Origin: Luteitalea sp. TBR-22
GTDB lineage: Bacteria > Acidobacteriota > Vicinamibacteria > Vicinamibacterales > Vicinamibacteraceae
Reading direction: 5' to 3'
Assembly: GCF_016865485.1 (NCBI RefSeq)
Contig: NZ_AP024452.1
Coordinates: 2,936,501 to 3,000,500 of the forward strand
Length of the DNA stretch: 64,000 nt
Both the position numbers and the translations under genes were made by a program. Shown one piece after another: positions 10,715-20,203 of the stretch. Numbering within the stretch: the stretch's first letter is position 1; each line of letters starts with the position of its first letter. The notes below the pieces were generated by a model. That model was not told where the DNA came from, ran no database searches, and saw only the letters and a list, made by a program, of their open reading frames with translations.

Positions 10715-11760
10715 GTCTGCGGGGCCGCGGCCCTTGGTGCGGGACGGAACGCGAATCGCTCGACCTCGAGCGCGAAGACCAGGTCCTCGAGCCGCTCCTC
10801 GATCTCGACACGTTCCATGGCGTAGGGGTCGCTGGCCAGCGTGGCGAACCCGTTGCTCGACGTGGCCGCGCCAGTGAACCCGGCGCGCTCCACCATCCGG
10901 TGCAGCTGCTCGGTGTGGTACAGCTCGGCACCGCCGTTGGGGTAGGAGAACTGTGTGACCTCCACGCCCAGACGTTCGCGCAACGCGCGACGGCACCCGT
11001 CGATCTCCTGCCACGCCGCCTCGGGGCCGGCACTGGGCAGGTTCGCGTGCGTGAGCGTGTGTCCGCCCATGTCCATGCCCAGTCGCACCATCTCCCGCAC
11101 CTGCTCCCACGTCAGCATGGTGGGAGTGGGCGCTGCCGTCATCCCGGCCAGTTCACGGAGTTCGGTCCGAAGCTGCTCTCGCACGGGAATCAGGTTGCCC
11201 TTGCACAGCTTCGTGAATGCCTTGATGGCCCTGTAGCGGTCGTCGGAGGTGACCAGCGGCAAGGTCAGCTCACGCGGCGTGCGCACCGTGACCGAGGGAC
11301 CGGGCAACCGGTCCACGAGGGTCTTGATCTCGGTCGGCCAGAAGGGTTGTCCGTCGGCGAGGCAATCGGCAGTCAGGTAGAAGGTGCCGACCACGCCGTA
11401 CTTGTGCAGCGTCCTGGCGGCGCCGAGGTTGTCGGCATACCCGTCATCGAAGGTGATCGCGACGGCGTTGGGCGGCAGCGGCCGCTTCTCGCGGATGCGG
11501 GCGACCGCTTCGGGAAGGGGCAGCACCGCGTACTGCGCGGACAGGTACGCGATGTGCGCATCGAAGGCCTCCGGACTCACGCAGATGCCGGGGTCGGCGT
11601 AGGCGTACCCCTCGGGGCCGCAGACGGCGTGGTAGCGCAGGATCGCGACCCCGCGACTGGGCGACAGCGACCGGAGTGCGCGGAATCCTCCCGTTCTGAG
11701 CAGGAGGGTCTTGGCGGCCGGCGCGAGGGCCCGCCGCACGCGGGAAAGGGCTGAACTCAT
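10711..11760 (-). CDS. Polysaccharide deacetylase (CE4/NodB-like)
   Basis: This 349-residue protein carries the NodB-homology motifs: FDDGYADN (catalytic base and metal Asp) near residue 105, HTLTHANL (metal-binding H-x3-H) near 240, and FSYPNGG further on. It resembles the deacetylases found in exosortase-associated polysaccharide loci. It would remove acetyl groups from N-acetylated sugars of the polymer or its precursor. No strong signal peptide is visible, so cytoplasmic or membrane-peripheral action is possible. It overlaps both the upstream double glycosyltransferase gene and the downstream lyase gene by four bases. Confidence 0.88.
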   Translation of the reverse strand: MSSALSRVRRALAPAAKTLLLRTGGFRALRSLSPSRGVAILRYHAVCGPEGYAYADPGICVSPEAFDAHIAYLSAQYAVLPLPEAVARIREKRPLPPNAVAITFDDGYADNLGAARTLHKYGVVGTFYLTADCLADGQPFWPTEIKTLVDRLPGPSVTVRTPRELTLPLVTSDDRYRAIKAFTKLCKGNLIPVREQLRTELRELAGMTAAPTPTMLTWEQVREMVRLGMDMGGHTLTHANLPSAGPEAAWQEIDGCRRALRERLGVEVTQFSYPNGGAELYHTEQLHRMVERAGFTGAATSSNGFATLASDPYAMERVEIEERLEDLVFALEVERFAFRPAPRAAAPQT

Positions 11761-14171
11761 ACGGGGCTGACCGGCGTCCGCGGGAACCGCCGCCAGGCCA
11801 CCGCCTGCCCGCCGATCAGGCCGCGCAGCATGCCGGTCGCGGCGGCCACGTGGACCATGCCGAAATAGTAGCAAACGCCGATCGGGAGCAGGCGGCGCAG
11901 TGACTGGAAGGACCCGAGCAGGCCGACGCCCATCGCGACCACCGCGCCCCACCAGATGAATGCGTAAGCGAGTCCCTCGTCGCGGAGCGCGTAGCACGAC
12001 ACGAAGAAGATGGCGCCCAGCACCGGCGACAGCCAGCGCAGCACCTTGTGCGAGAGCAACGAGAACACGACCTGCGGCGCCCGCCAGGGAATCTGGGTGC
12101 GGCCGCGCTGCAGGAACTGCACCGCACCGGCGACGATGCGCGTCTTGCGCGAGAATTCCTCCCAGGCCGACCGCGAGCCGTGCTCGAAGGCGATCGCGCC
12201 GGGCTCGAACACGACGCGACGCCCGGCGCGGATGACGGCCATCGGCACCGCCATGTCGTCGAGCACCGTGTCGGCGGGCGGCGTCACGAACAGATCGCGC
12301 CGCACGGCGTAGAGGGCGCCATCGACGCCGACCATCGACCCGAGTTCCGACTCCACCCGCTGCAACCAACGCTCGTACGTGTAGTAGAGGTCCTCCGGTT
12401 GCGCCAGCGCCGCGCGCTCGCCGGTCAGGATCACGTCGCCGCTGACGGCGCCGACGTTCGGGTTGGCGAAGTTCCGCACCAGGGCGTTCACGGCGTCCGG
12501 GCGCAGGAACGCGTTGGCATCGGTCAGGACGACGATCTCCTCGTCGATGCCTTCCATGGCCGCGCCGATCGACGCGATCTTGCCCCGGCGCTGGGGGAAG
12601 GGGAGCAACTCGACACCGCGGTCGGCGAAGCGACGGGCGATCGCGTTCGTCCGATCGCGTGACCCGTCGGAGGCGACGACGATGCGCAGGCGCTCGCGCG
12701 GGTAATCGAGCGCGAGGCTGTTCTCGAGCTTGCCGGCGATCACGTCCTCCTCGTCGTGAGCCGCGATGAGCAGGCAGACGGAGGGCAGGGTAGCCAGCGG
12801 TTCCTTCACGACGGGGCGGTGGCGGAACACGCGGGCCACGGCGATCACCAGTGGGTACCCGGCAAACAGGTAGAAGCTGAGGGCGAGCGAACTCCAGAAG
12901 ACGACGCGTACCAGGCGCGGGTGGTCCTCGAACTCCACCCCGATCCACGCCAGCAACAGCACCGAGGCCAGCAGTGCACTTCCGGTCCAGAGATCGACCA
13001 CGCCGCTGCTGCCTCGGGGGCCGGCGGACGCCTGTCGCGGCGTGCTCCACACCCCCGACACCTTCCCGAACGACCCCTTGACCAGGCCGACGACCGACGC
13101 CAGGTTCAGGACGCCGAAGTACCACGCCACCTGCAACAGGCGACGGCTCTCGGGCACCGCCATGACGATCAGCACGGTGAGGGCCATCACTGCCCAGACC
13201 CAGGGGGCGGCGGCCACGACCAGCGGCAGGAGCAGGGCGATCGCGGACAAGCCGATGCCGAGCAGGAACAGGCCGGAGAACCACCGCAGGATCTTGTGCG
13301 AGACGATCGAAACGGCGAAGAAGCCGACCTTCCATGGCTTCAGCACGTCGGCGGCGAGCCAGACCGCCCGCCAACTCCGGCTGATGATACGGACGCGGCG
13401 GCGGTACTCCTTGCTCGTGTCGCCGGCGGTCTCCTCGTAGCAGATGGCGTCGGGCTCGTAGATGCCGCGCCACCCGGCCGCGACAATCTGCAGCGGATTG
13501 AGGAAGTCGTTGATGCCGTCGTCGGGCAGCGTCTGCCAGAGCGGCTTCCGGATGGCGTAGATGGCGCCGTCGCCGCCGACGCTCGAGCCGACCGCCGTCT
13601 CGAGGCGCTTCAACTGGATCTCGTAGTTCCAGTAGGCGCCCTCGCCCTCGTCGGCGGCCCCGTCGACATCGCCCTGGTAGCGCGCCTCGCCGGTCACGCA
13701 GCCCACCGCGGGATCGGCGAAATTGCGCACCAGCATGCGTATCGCATCGGGCTGGTACATCGCGTTGGCGTCGGAGAAGACGACGATGTCGCCCGACACC
13801 GACGGCACGGTGGCATTGAGGCCTGCGGTCTTGCCGCGCCGCTCCGCCTGCCGCCGCAGGACGACGCCGCGATCGGCGAAGCTGGCCACGATCTCGTCGG
13901 TGCCGTCGTCGGACGCGTCGGAGATGACCACGATCTGCAACAGGCCGGCGGGGTAGTCCAGCGCCAGCGCGTTCTCGATCTTCGCGGCGATGACATCTGC
14001 CTCGTTGAAGGCCGAGATGATCAGGCTGACCGGTGGCGTGATCGGCGCCCTGGCCACGGGTCGCGGCCCCCGCACGCCGACGATCGCACGCAGCAGCAGC
14101 GGGTAGCCCACCAGGACGTACCCGAGGACGGCGACACAGGCCACCAGGACGACGAGCCAGACGATGGTCAT
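11757..14171 (-). CDS. Tandem double GT2 family glycosyltransferase, membrane protein
   Basis: This 804-residue protein consists of two homologous GT2 modules of about 400 residues. Each has an N-terminal transmembrane segment, a GT-A domain and C-terminal transmembrane helices. Module 1 has SLIISAFNEADVI, VISDASDDGTDE, FSDANAMY and GGDGAIYAIRK. Module 2 has LLIAAHDEEDVI, VASDGSRDRTNA, LTDANAFL, GVDGALYAVRR and DDMAVPMAVIRAG. The modules keep matching landmarks (SHKILRWFS and SHKVLRWLS), which points to an internal duplication. Such integral-membrane GT2 enzymes often extend or polymerise polysaccharide chains. The stop overlaps the deacetylase start. Module 1 lacks the clear acidic pair of module 2 and may be specialised. 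Confidence 0.85.
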   Translation of the reverse strand: MTIVWLVVLVACVAVLGYVLVGYPLLLRAIVGVRGPRPVARAPITPPVSLIISAFNEADVIAAKIENALALDYPAGLLQIVVISDASDDGTDEIVASFADRGVVLRRQAERRGKTAGLNATVPSVSGDIVVFSDANAMYQPDAIRMLVRNFADPAVGCVTGEARYQGDVDGAADEGEGAYWNYEIQLKRLETAVGSSVGGDGAIYAIRKPLWQTLPDDGINDFLNPLQIVAAGWRGIYEPDAICYEETAGDTSKEYRRRVRIISRSWRAVWLAADVLKPWKVGFFAVSIVSHKILRWFSGLFLLGIGLSAIALLLPLVVAAAPWVWAVMALTVLIVMAVPESRRLLQVAWYFGVLNLASVVGLVKGSFGKVSGVWSTPRQASAGPRGSSGVVDLWTGSALLASVLLLAWIGVEFEDHPRLVRVVFWSSLALSFYLFAGYPLVIAVARVFRHRPVVKEPLATLPSVCLLIAAHDEEDVIAGKLENSLALDYPRERLRIVVASDGSRDRTNAIARRFADRGVELLPFPQRRGKIASIGAAMEGIDEEIVVLTDANAFLRPDAVNALVRNFANPNVGAVSGDVILTGERAALAQPEDLYYTYERWLQRVESELGSMVGVDGALYAVRRDLFVTPPADTVLDDMAVPMAVIRAGRRVVFEPGAIAFEHGSRSAWEEFSRKTRIVAGAVQFLQRGRTQIPWRAPQVVFSLLSHKVLRWLSPVLGAIFFVSCYALRDEGLAYAFIWWGAVVAMGVGLLGSFQSLRRLLPIGVCYYFGMVHVAAATGMLRGLIGGQAVAWRRFPRTPVSPV

Positions 14172-14270
14172 CGACGTGTCGGGTCACCCGGGCGGGCGGG
14201 TCGTATCGGGCCGAAGTGCGTCATGCCTGTCGCGCGTGTGCCCCGGTGTCGACCGGTGCGGTTGCGGAGG

Positions 14271-15092
14271 TCACCGCCCGGCACGTGAGAGCAGGGCGTC
14301 CAGATCCGCCTGCGGGAGGTTGACCACGCCGAAGAACTCCTCGCGCCGCGTACCGGGGCCGTGGAAGTCGGAGCCGCCGGTCACGAGCAGGCCGTGGCGC
14401 TTCGCGATGGCGAGGTAATGGGCCGTGGCCGCCTCGTCGTGAGAGCTGTGATAGCACTCGAGACCGACGAGACCGGCCTCGACGAGCCCCGGGATGATCT
14501 CGTCCTTCGGCCGATACCCGGGGTGCGCCATCGACGGAATGCCGCCACCGGACAGCACGAGGGCGACGACTTCGGCGGGAGAGACGCCCGTGTGCGGGAC
14601 GTAGGCCGGGCTGTCCTCGCCGAGGTAACGGTCGAATGCCTCGGCCACCGTCGCCACGTGCCCGGCGGTGATGAGGGCCTGTGCGATCTGGGGACGGGCC
14701 AGCGACTTGCCGCTGCCAGCCGCGGCCTCGATCATCGCGTCCTTGTCCACCGGGGCGCCGAGTCGTTCGAGGCGACTCGCGATCTCGAGGGCGCGGTCGA
14801 CGCGCTGCTGGCGCTGGGCGGCGAGCATCGGCTGCAGGCCCGGCGTGTCCTCGGGGAGGAAGTACGCCAGCATGTGGACGTCCTTGCCACCGTGCACCGA
14901 GGTGATCTCGATGCCCGGCAGGCAGGTCATGCCCCTGGCCGCGGCCGCGCGCTGGGTCGGCGCCACGCCGGCCATCGTGTCGTGGTCGGTCACTGCCATC
15001 GTCCTGATGCCCTTGTCCCAGCAGCGCTGGACGAGGTCTTCCGGGGTGCAGCGTCCGTCGGACGCCGTGGTGTGCATGTGCAGGTCGATCAC
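14271..15092 (-). CDS. PHP-domain phosphoesterase (YciV/RnaAM-like)
   Basis: This 273-residue protein has the PHP metal-site motifs in order: DLHMHTTASDG at the N-terminus, TDHDTMAG near residue 37, PGIEIT near 60, MAHPGY near 190 and GGSDFHG near 240. Related proteins (E. coli YciV/RnaAM) dephosphorylate 3',5'-nucleoside bisphosphates such as pAp. That is notable here because pAp is the by-product of PAPS-dependent sulfation, and this locus also makes PAPS. The link is inference. It starts with GTG and lies between the priming transferase and the double GT2 gene on the same strand. Confidence 0.85.
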   Translation of the reverse strand: MIDLHMHTTASDGRCTPEDLVQRCWDKGIRTMAVTDHDTMAGVAPTQRAAAARGMTCLPGIEITSVHGGKDVHMLAYFLPEDTPGLQPMLAAQRQQRVDRALEIASRLERLGAPVDKDAMIEAAAGSGKSLARPQIAQALITAGHVATVAEAFDRYLGEDSPAYVPHTGVSPAEVVALVLSGGGIPSMAHPGYRPKDEIIPGLVEAGLVGLECYHSSHDEAATAHYLAIAKRHGLLVTGGSDFHGPGTRREEFFGVVNLPQADLDALLSRAGR

Positions 15093-15144
15093 GAATGGGG
15101 CCTCGTTGCTTGCGTGACGTGAAGGGGCATCGGACCGGCGGTGT

Positions 15145-16530
15145 TCACTGTCCGCGCTTGAGCACGACGGTCTGCACCGTCTTGAAGAGCACGAACAGGT
15201 CCAGGCTCATCGACAGGTTCTTGATGTAGTAGAGGTCGTACTGCAGCTTCTCCATCGCGTCCTCGACCGAGGCGCCATAGGTGTAGGACACCTGCGCCCA
15301 ACCGGTGACGCCCGGCTTGACGCTGTGCCGCTGGCCGTAGAAGGGGATCTGCTCGGTGAGCATCCGCACGAATTCCGGGCGCTCAGGGCGCGGGCCCACG
15401 AGACTCATCTCGCCCTTCAGCACGTTCCACAACTGCGGGATTTCGTCGAGGCGCGTCTTGCGGAGGAAGGCCCCCACGGGGGTGACCCGTGAGTCGTTGC
15501 GCTGCGCCCACACCGCGCCAGTGGCGGCCTCGGCATCGGAGCGCATGGAGCGGAACTTGTGCACCGTGAACGTGCGCCCGTGCTGGCCCACCCGTTCCTG
15601 GTGATAGAGCGCGGGGCCGTGGGAGGTCATGCGCACCGCAATGGCGACGATTGCCATCACCGGCGCGGCGATCACCAGCCCCAGGACCGCGGCCAGGATG
15701 TCGGCCGCGCGCTTGGCCGTCGTCAACAGGGCGCTCTTGCGGAACCCTTCGGAGAAGATGAGCCAGCTCGGTCGCAGGTTCTCCAGTGCGATCTTGCCCG
15801 TGTACTCCTCGTACACCGATGCCAGGTGGTCGAACACGACGCCAGCCAGCTTCATGTCGAGGAGCTTGTCCATCGGCAGCTTGCCGCGCGCGTCGGCCAG
15901 GCTCACCACGACGCGGTCCACCTGGTGCTCGCGGACGATGGCGGGGATGTCGTCGACGCTGCCGATCACCTTCTCCTCGCCGCCGAGCGGGCGGATCCCT
16001 TCGGCGTCGACGAAGCCGATGATCTTCACCCCCAGTTCACGGCGTCGCCCGCGGAGTTCCGCCGCCAGCGTGAGCGCAGCCGCGCCGGTGCCCACGACGA
16101 GCAGGCGCTCGCGCGGGCCGACACGGCCGGCGACCCACTCGAAGGCGAAGCGCCAGCCGGCGACCAGACTCACCACGGCGGCCGCCGCCAGCAGGAAGAC
16201 GCCGCGGCCGATGACGAGAGCCGGGAACCAGTAATAGAGCGCTGCCAGGACCAGCGACGCGGCTCCGAGCGATTGGAGTACCCGGACGAACAGTTCCCGC
16301 CGGTCAGCGACGACGCGCAGGTCGTACAGCTCGCCGTAGTACAGGCACACCTGGCACACGCCGACGACCAACCCGATCTTGAGCAGCGTCTGTACGGCGT
16401 GCGGTCCCTGCAGGGCATCGACGCCAAGACGGACCGAGGTCGCCACGGCGAGCGCCGCGACCAGCAGCACGCTTTCGAACAGGATCAGGACGGCGTTTCG
16501 CCAGGTGATCCGCTGGAGCAATGCGGCCAC
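15145..16530 (-). CDS. Polyprenyl-phosphate sugar-1-phosphate transferase (priming glycosyltransferase)
   Basis: This 461-residue membrane protein starts polymer synthesis by moving a sugar-1-phosphate from its nucleotide to undecaprenyl phosphate. Residues 1-135 hold several transmembrane helices, about 140-240 form a Rossmann-like domain ([18 protein letters not shown]), and about 265-461 are the bacterial sugar transferase domain. The latter has [39 protein letters not shown] and [10 protein letters not shown]. The layout matches the WbaP/EpsB2 type found in PEP-CTERM-associated loci. The gene follows the tyrosine-kinase gene with a six-base gap. Confidence 0.92.
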   Translation of the reverse strand: MAALLQRITWRNAVLILFESVLLVAALAVATSVRLGVDALQGPHAVQTLLKIGLVVGVCQVCLYYGELYDLRVVADRRELFVRVLQSLGAASLVLAALYYWFPALVIGRGVFLLAAAAVVSLVAGWRFAFEWVAGRVGPRERLLVVGTGAAALTLAAELRGRRRELGVKIIGFVDAEGIRPLGGEEKVIGSVDDIPAIVREHQVDRVVVSLADARGKLPMDKLLDMKLAGVVFDHLASVYEEYTGKIALENLRPSWLIFSEGFRKSALLTTAKRAADILAAVLGLVIAAPVMAIVAIAVRMTSHGPALYHQERVGQHGRTFTVHKFRSMRSDAEAATGAVWAQRNDSRVTPVGAFLRKTRLDEIPQLWNVLKGEMSLVGPRPERPEFVRMLTEQIPFYGQRHSVKPGVTGWAQVSYTYGASVEDAMEKLQYDLYYIKNLSMSLDLFVLFKTVQTVVLKRGQ

Positions 16531-16536
16531 GTCAGC

Positions 16537-17499
16537 TCAGGCCTGACGCCGCGAGCGTGACTCGGCGTAGTAGTCGTCGTAGTAGTCGGACTGGTGCAGA
16601 TCGCTGGTCTCGGCGCGGTTGAGGACGACGCCGGCAATCCGGTGACGCCCGAGCGCCTCGGTGGCGCGCCTCACGAGGTCGTACGGCGTCGACATGGCGC
16701 GAACCACCAACAGCGCCACGTCGACCATGGCGGCCAGGAGGTTGGCGTCGGTCAGCAGACCGACGGGGGGCGTGTCGACAATCACGAAGTCGAACGCGTC
16801 GCGGGCCTCGTTCAACACCTGGCGCATGCGATCCGACGTCAAGCCACCCAGTGGGTCGGCGTTGGGTTCTCCGGCGGTCAGCAGCGTCAGGCGCGGGCTC
16901 ACCTGCACGAGCGGCGGGGCTTCGCGCCCGCTGAGGATGTCCCCGAGCCCCTTGAGCGACACGGTGTTGAACACCTGGTGCAAGGACGGACGCCGAAGAT
17001 CGGCATCCACCAGGAGCACCGAACGGCCGTACGACGCACTCAGCACGACCCCGAGGTTCGCCGCCGTCAGCGTCTTGCCTTCGCCGGCCACCGCGCTGGT
17101 GACCATCACGACGCGGACGCCTCGCTCGGTCTGGAGGTGATGGACGAAGGCGCCGAGGCGGCGGTACTCCTCCACCACGTGCGCGGGGAGCTGGCCCCCG
17201 ACCACCTTTTCCTTGAAGAGCCGCCCGACCGGCACGACGCGCCGGTCGCCACTGCCCGGCGACAAATCAGGCGCGGTCTCGCGAGCGGGTGCCGTCTCTG
17301 CCGTGATCGCAACGGCGGGCACGCTCATGGACGGCGCCGGTTCGACCGCAGATGCGGGGGGCGCCGCGTCGACGGGGGGCTGCCCGGGGAGCGGCGGTTC
17401 CACCGACCATGGATCGCTGAGCGTGCTGTCCGGGGTGGCGTCCTCAGGTGACGGTGCGGACTGCTGGACTCTGGACAGTGCCTGTTCGATGCGGCTCAT
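16537..17499 (-). CDS. BY-kinase type tyrosine autokinase (CpsD/XrtA-associated)
   Basis: This 320-residue cytoplasmic ATPase controls chain length and export together with the Wzz-like partner two genes upstream. The N-terminus MSRIEQALSRVQQ is typical of the exosortase-associated tyrosine kinases, followed by a Pro/Ala-rich linker to about residue 90. Then come Walker A TSAVAGEGKT (about 134-143), Walker A' LLVDADLRRPS and Walker B FVIVDTPPVG. The C-terminus has a tyrosine cluster, YYDDYY (306-311), the expected autophosphorylation site. The start overlaps the preceding stop by four bases, which is why I prefer 17499 over longer starts. Confidence 0.9.
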   Translation of the reverse strand: MSRIEQALSRVQQSAPSPEDATPDSTLSDPWSVEPPLPGQPPVDAAPPASAVEPAPSMSVPAVAITAETAPARETAPDLSPGSGDRRVVPVGRLFKEKVVGGQLPAHVVEEYRRLGAFVHHLQTERGVRVVMVTSAVAGEGKTLTAANLGVVLSASYGRSVLLVDADLRRPSLHQVFNTVSLKGLGDILSGREAPPLVQVSPRLTLLTAGEPNADPLGGLTSDRMRQVLNEARDAFDFVIVDTPPVGLLTDANLLAAMVDVALLVVRAMSTPYDLVRRATEALGRHRIAGVVLNRAETSDLHQSDYYDDYYAESRSRRQA

Positions 17500-18596
17500 G
17501 ATCGGCCTCTGAAGCTGAAGAACGAGAAGGGCCGGAGCAACCTCGAGAGCCATGAGGTCGCTTCAGCGCTTGGGGTGTCGTGCTCGGCCGCCGCCGTCCC
17601 GATCGGGATCACTCGCGCGTCCGACAGGATGCCGGGCGGGCGCGAGGGCGTCTCGGCGGCCGCTATACGCACCGGTGCGGGCGTGACCGGAGCAGTGCTC
17701 GCTACGGGCGGCGTGGGCGCCGGCTCCGCGGGCGCGCCCACCGTGGCCGGCGTCGGCACCGCCACGACTGGCGCGGCTGCCTGCACGGGGAGGTCGAAGT
17801 CGACGCACACGTCCCGGATGATGTCCTGCCCGACGGGGCGCACCCCGGCCGCGAAGCCGTTGACGAGGGCGTTGTCCGCGATCACGTTGATGAGGCGGGG
17901 GATGCCGCCCGATCCGTGGTGGATGGCGCCCACCGCTTCCCGCGTGAACAGGTTGAGGCTGTCACCGCCGGCCAGTTGAATGCGCTTGGCCAGGTAGGCG
18001 GCGGTCTCACGCAGATCGAGGGGCACGAGCGAGCACCGCAAGGCGACGCGCTGCTTCAACTGGCGAAGGCTCGGGTCGTTGAGCCGGTCGGCCAACTCCG
18101 GTTGCCCGAGGAGGATCAGCGGAAGGAGCTTGGTGTCCGGGGTCTCGATGTTGGCCAGAAGCCGGATCTCCTCCAGCAACTCTGTCGGCAGGCTGTGGGC
18201 CTCATCGATGACCAGGGCCGTCAGCAGGCCGGCCTCATGGCGCTGCCGGAGAAGGCCCTCGAACTCCTTCAGCATCACGGTCTTCGACGCGGCGGCTTCG
18301 GGGCTCAGGCTGAATTCCTGCGCGAGGAACTGCAGGAACTCCGCCCGATCCATGGTCGGGTTGCGCAACGTCGCCACGAGGTGGCCGGCTTCGCGCCACT
18401 GCGCGAGCGCCACGGTCAGCAGCGTCGTCTTGCCCGTGCCCGCTTCGCCCGTGAGGACCGTCAGCCCCTTCCGACCGGCCAATCCATACACCAGGTTGCC
18501 GAGGGCTTCCCTGTAGCGGCTCGTGAGGAACAGGTAGCGAGGGTTCGGCGTGAGGTCGAATGGGCGCTCACGCAGCCCGAAGAACTGCTCGTACAT
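17496..18596 (-). CDS. ExeA-like AAA ATPase, XrtA/PEP-CTERM-associated type
   Basis: This 366-residue protein begins MYEQFFGLRERPFDLTPNP, the signature N-terminus of the ExeA/GspA-like ATPases found in exosortase-associated polysaccharide loci. Walker A is GEAGTGKT (50-57), Walker B ALVIDEAH near residue 130, with LLLGQPEL after it. After about residue 265 the chain becomes Pro/Ala-rich and low in complexity, then ends in a short aromatic tail. It probably energises or positions the export machinery at the inner membrane. It overlaps the tyrosine kinase gene by four bases and follows the Wzz-like gene after eight bases. Confidence 0.88.
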   Translation of the reverse strand: MYEQFFGLRERPFDLTPNPRYLFLTSRYREALGNLVYGLAGRKGLTVLTGEAGTGKTTLLTVALAQWREAGHLVATLRNPTMDRAEFLQFLAQEFSLSPEAAASKTVMLKEFEGLLRQRHEAGLLTALVIDEAHSLPTELLEEIRLLANIETPDTKLLPLILLGQPELADRLNDPSLRQLKQRVALRCSLVPLDLRETAAYLAKRIQLAGGDSLNLFTREAVGAIHHGSGGIPRLINVIADNALVNGFAAGVRPVGQDIIRDVCVDFDLPVQAAAPVVAVPTPATVGAPAEPAPTPPVASTAPVTPAPVRIAAAETPSRPPGILSDARVIPIGTAAAEHDTPSAEATSWLSRLLRPFSFFSFRGRS

Positions 18597-18604
18597 GACG
18601 ACGC

Positions 18605-20188
18605 CTACCTCAGCTTCCAGAGCAGGACCGCGCTCCCGATGACCAGGGCGGTCACGCAACTGGCAGCGAGCATCCAGCGGCGACGGCGCCGCCCGACCCG
18701 CTCGTCGGCGGTCAGGAGGTTGGGCACCACGGCCACCACCGGTAGCGTCAACGCCTGCACGATGTCCCCGTCAGACCGGAAGGTCGTGTCGCGGTACTCC
18801 AGGATCCCGATGATCAGCAGCGTGGCCGCCAGTGCCGATGCTGCGGCCAGCATCGTGAGCCGCACCCGGTCAGGGCTGTACGGCTTCTCGGGGACCCGCG
18901 GCGGCTCGGTGATCCGGAACTGCTCGCTGACCTGTCGCCGCTCCATGTTGGCAGCGACCTTGGCTTCCTCGCTGCGGGCCAGCAGCGTGTTGTAGCGCGC
19001 CTTGAGCGTCTCGTAATCTCGCACCAGGCTCACCAGCTCCGCCTCGCGCGAGGGGACCGCGTCGACGCGCGACTGGTACACGGCCGACTGCGCCTGACGG
19101 GCCTGCAGGTCCTTCTGCTTGTTGGCCACCTGCTGTGTCAGCAGCGCCTCGCGCTGTCGGAGCTCGGTCAGCCGATTCTTGCGCTGCAGGGCCGCCGTGT
19201 TCCGGCCCGTCACCGGCGCAGGCGCGCCCGGCGTCACGGGGCGACGCAGCTGGGCCGCCTGGACGCGCTCCTCGAGGTCGGACACCGTGCGGCGCTGGCG
19301 CACGACATCGGGGTGGTCCGAGGTCAGCCGCAGCTCCAATGCCTCGAGCTGGGTGCGCGCCTTGGCCAGCGCCTCGTCATATGGCGTGGTGATGGGGCCC
19401 GGGTCGACGACGCCCGACTCCTCGCCGCCAGGACTGGCGCCGGTCAGGTCGTTCAGCTCGCGCTGGACCAGCAACAACTCGGTGCGGTCGCGAGTGATCG
19501 ACTCGCCCAGTGTCTGCATCTGCGTCTGCAGGTTCTGCAGGGCCGTCACATTGGCCTGCAGCTGCTCGGGCAGCTGGCCGCTGTGCTGTTTCTTGTAGGT
19601 CTCGAGCTGGCGCTCGGTCTCCTCGAGTCGCGTCCGCGCCGTCGTCACCTCGGCCTCGAGGAACTGATCGGTCCCCTCGGCGATCGTCTCGCGCTGCCGG
19701 GCGTTCTCGTCGACAAACAGGCTCACCAACCGCTCGGTGACGCGAAAGGCCGTGCGCGGCTCCTCCGACGAGTACGACAGGGTGAACGACAGGCCGTCGG
19801 GGCGCCGGGTGGCGACCTTGGCGACGTTGACGTTGATGTCCCGCCGCATGCGCGTGATCACGTCCTCCATCGTCAGCTCGGCCCGTTCGGACTTGTAGAG
19901 ATCGAAGTCGAGGATGATGCGCTCGAGACGGGCCCGGCTGAGGACTTCCTGCTCCAGCATCGGCAGGCGCTCTCGCAACGACATGGTCACCATGGGCCGC
20001 ACCACGCTGGTGGGCAGTTGGGGTGGGGTGACGAGGACCAGCGCCTGGGAGCGATAGAGATTGGGCTGGAAGCTCGCGTAGATCCCGCCTCCGAGCGCCC
20101 CGAAGAGCAACGGAAGGATCACGAGCCACATCCGTCGGCGAAGCACGGCCAGTAGCCAGTCGGGCGAGATCTGCTGAGTCGGAAGCAC
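18605..20188 (-). CDS. Wzz-like polysaccharide chain-length determinant
   Basis: This 527-residue inner-membrane protein has an N-terminal transmembrane helix (about residues 20-38), a long periplasmic region with heptad-rich coiled coils (roughly 170-420), and C-terminal transmembrane segments near residues 455-475 and 505-525. The start, DWLLAVLRRRMWLVILPLL, and FRITEPPRVPEKPYSPDRVR before the C-terminal helix are typical of Wzz/GNVR proteins of the PEP-CTERM-associated subfamily. It has no kinase domain of its own; that sits on the separate protein encoded at 16537-17499. It sets polymer length and links synthesis to export. Confidence 0.88.
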   Translation of the reverse strand: MLPTQQISPDWLLAVLRRRMWLVILPLLFGALGGGIYASFQPNLYRSQALVLVTPPQLPTSVVRPMVTMSLRERLPMLEQEVLSRARLERIILDFDLYKSERAELTMEDVITRMRRDINVNVAKVATRRPDGLSFTLSYSSEEPRTAFRVTERLVSLFVDENARQRETIAEGTDQFLEAEVTTARTRLEETERQLETYKKQHSGQLPEQLQANVTALQNLQTQMQTLGESITRDRTELLLVQRELNDLTGASPGGEESGVVDPGPITTPYDEALAKARTQLEALELRLTSDHPDVVRQRRTVSDLEERVQAAQLRRPVTPGAPAPVTGRNTAALQRKNRLTELRQREALLTQQVANKQKDLQARQAQSAVYQSRVDAVPSREAELVSLVRDYETLKARYNTLLARSEEAKVAANMERRQVSEQFRITEPPRVPEKPYSPDRVRLTMLAAASALAATLLIIGILEYRDTTFRSDGDIVQALTLPVVAVVPNLLTADERVGRRRRRWMLAASCVTALVIGSAVLLWKLR

Positions 20189-20203
20189 GTCGATTCCTCG
20201 CGC

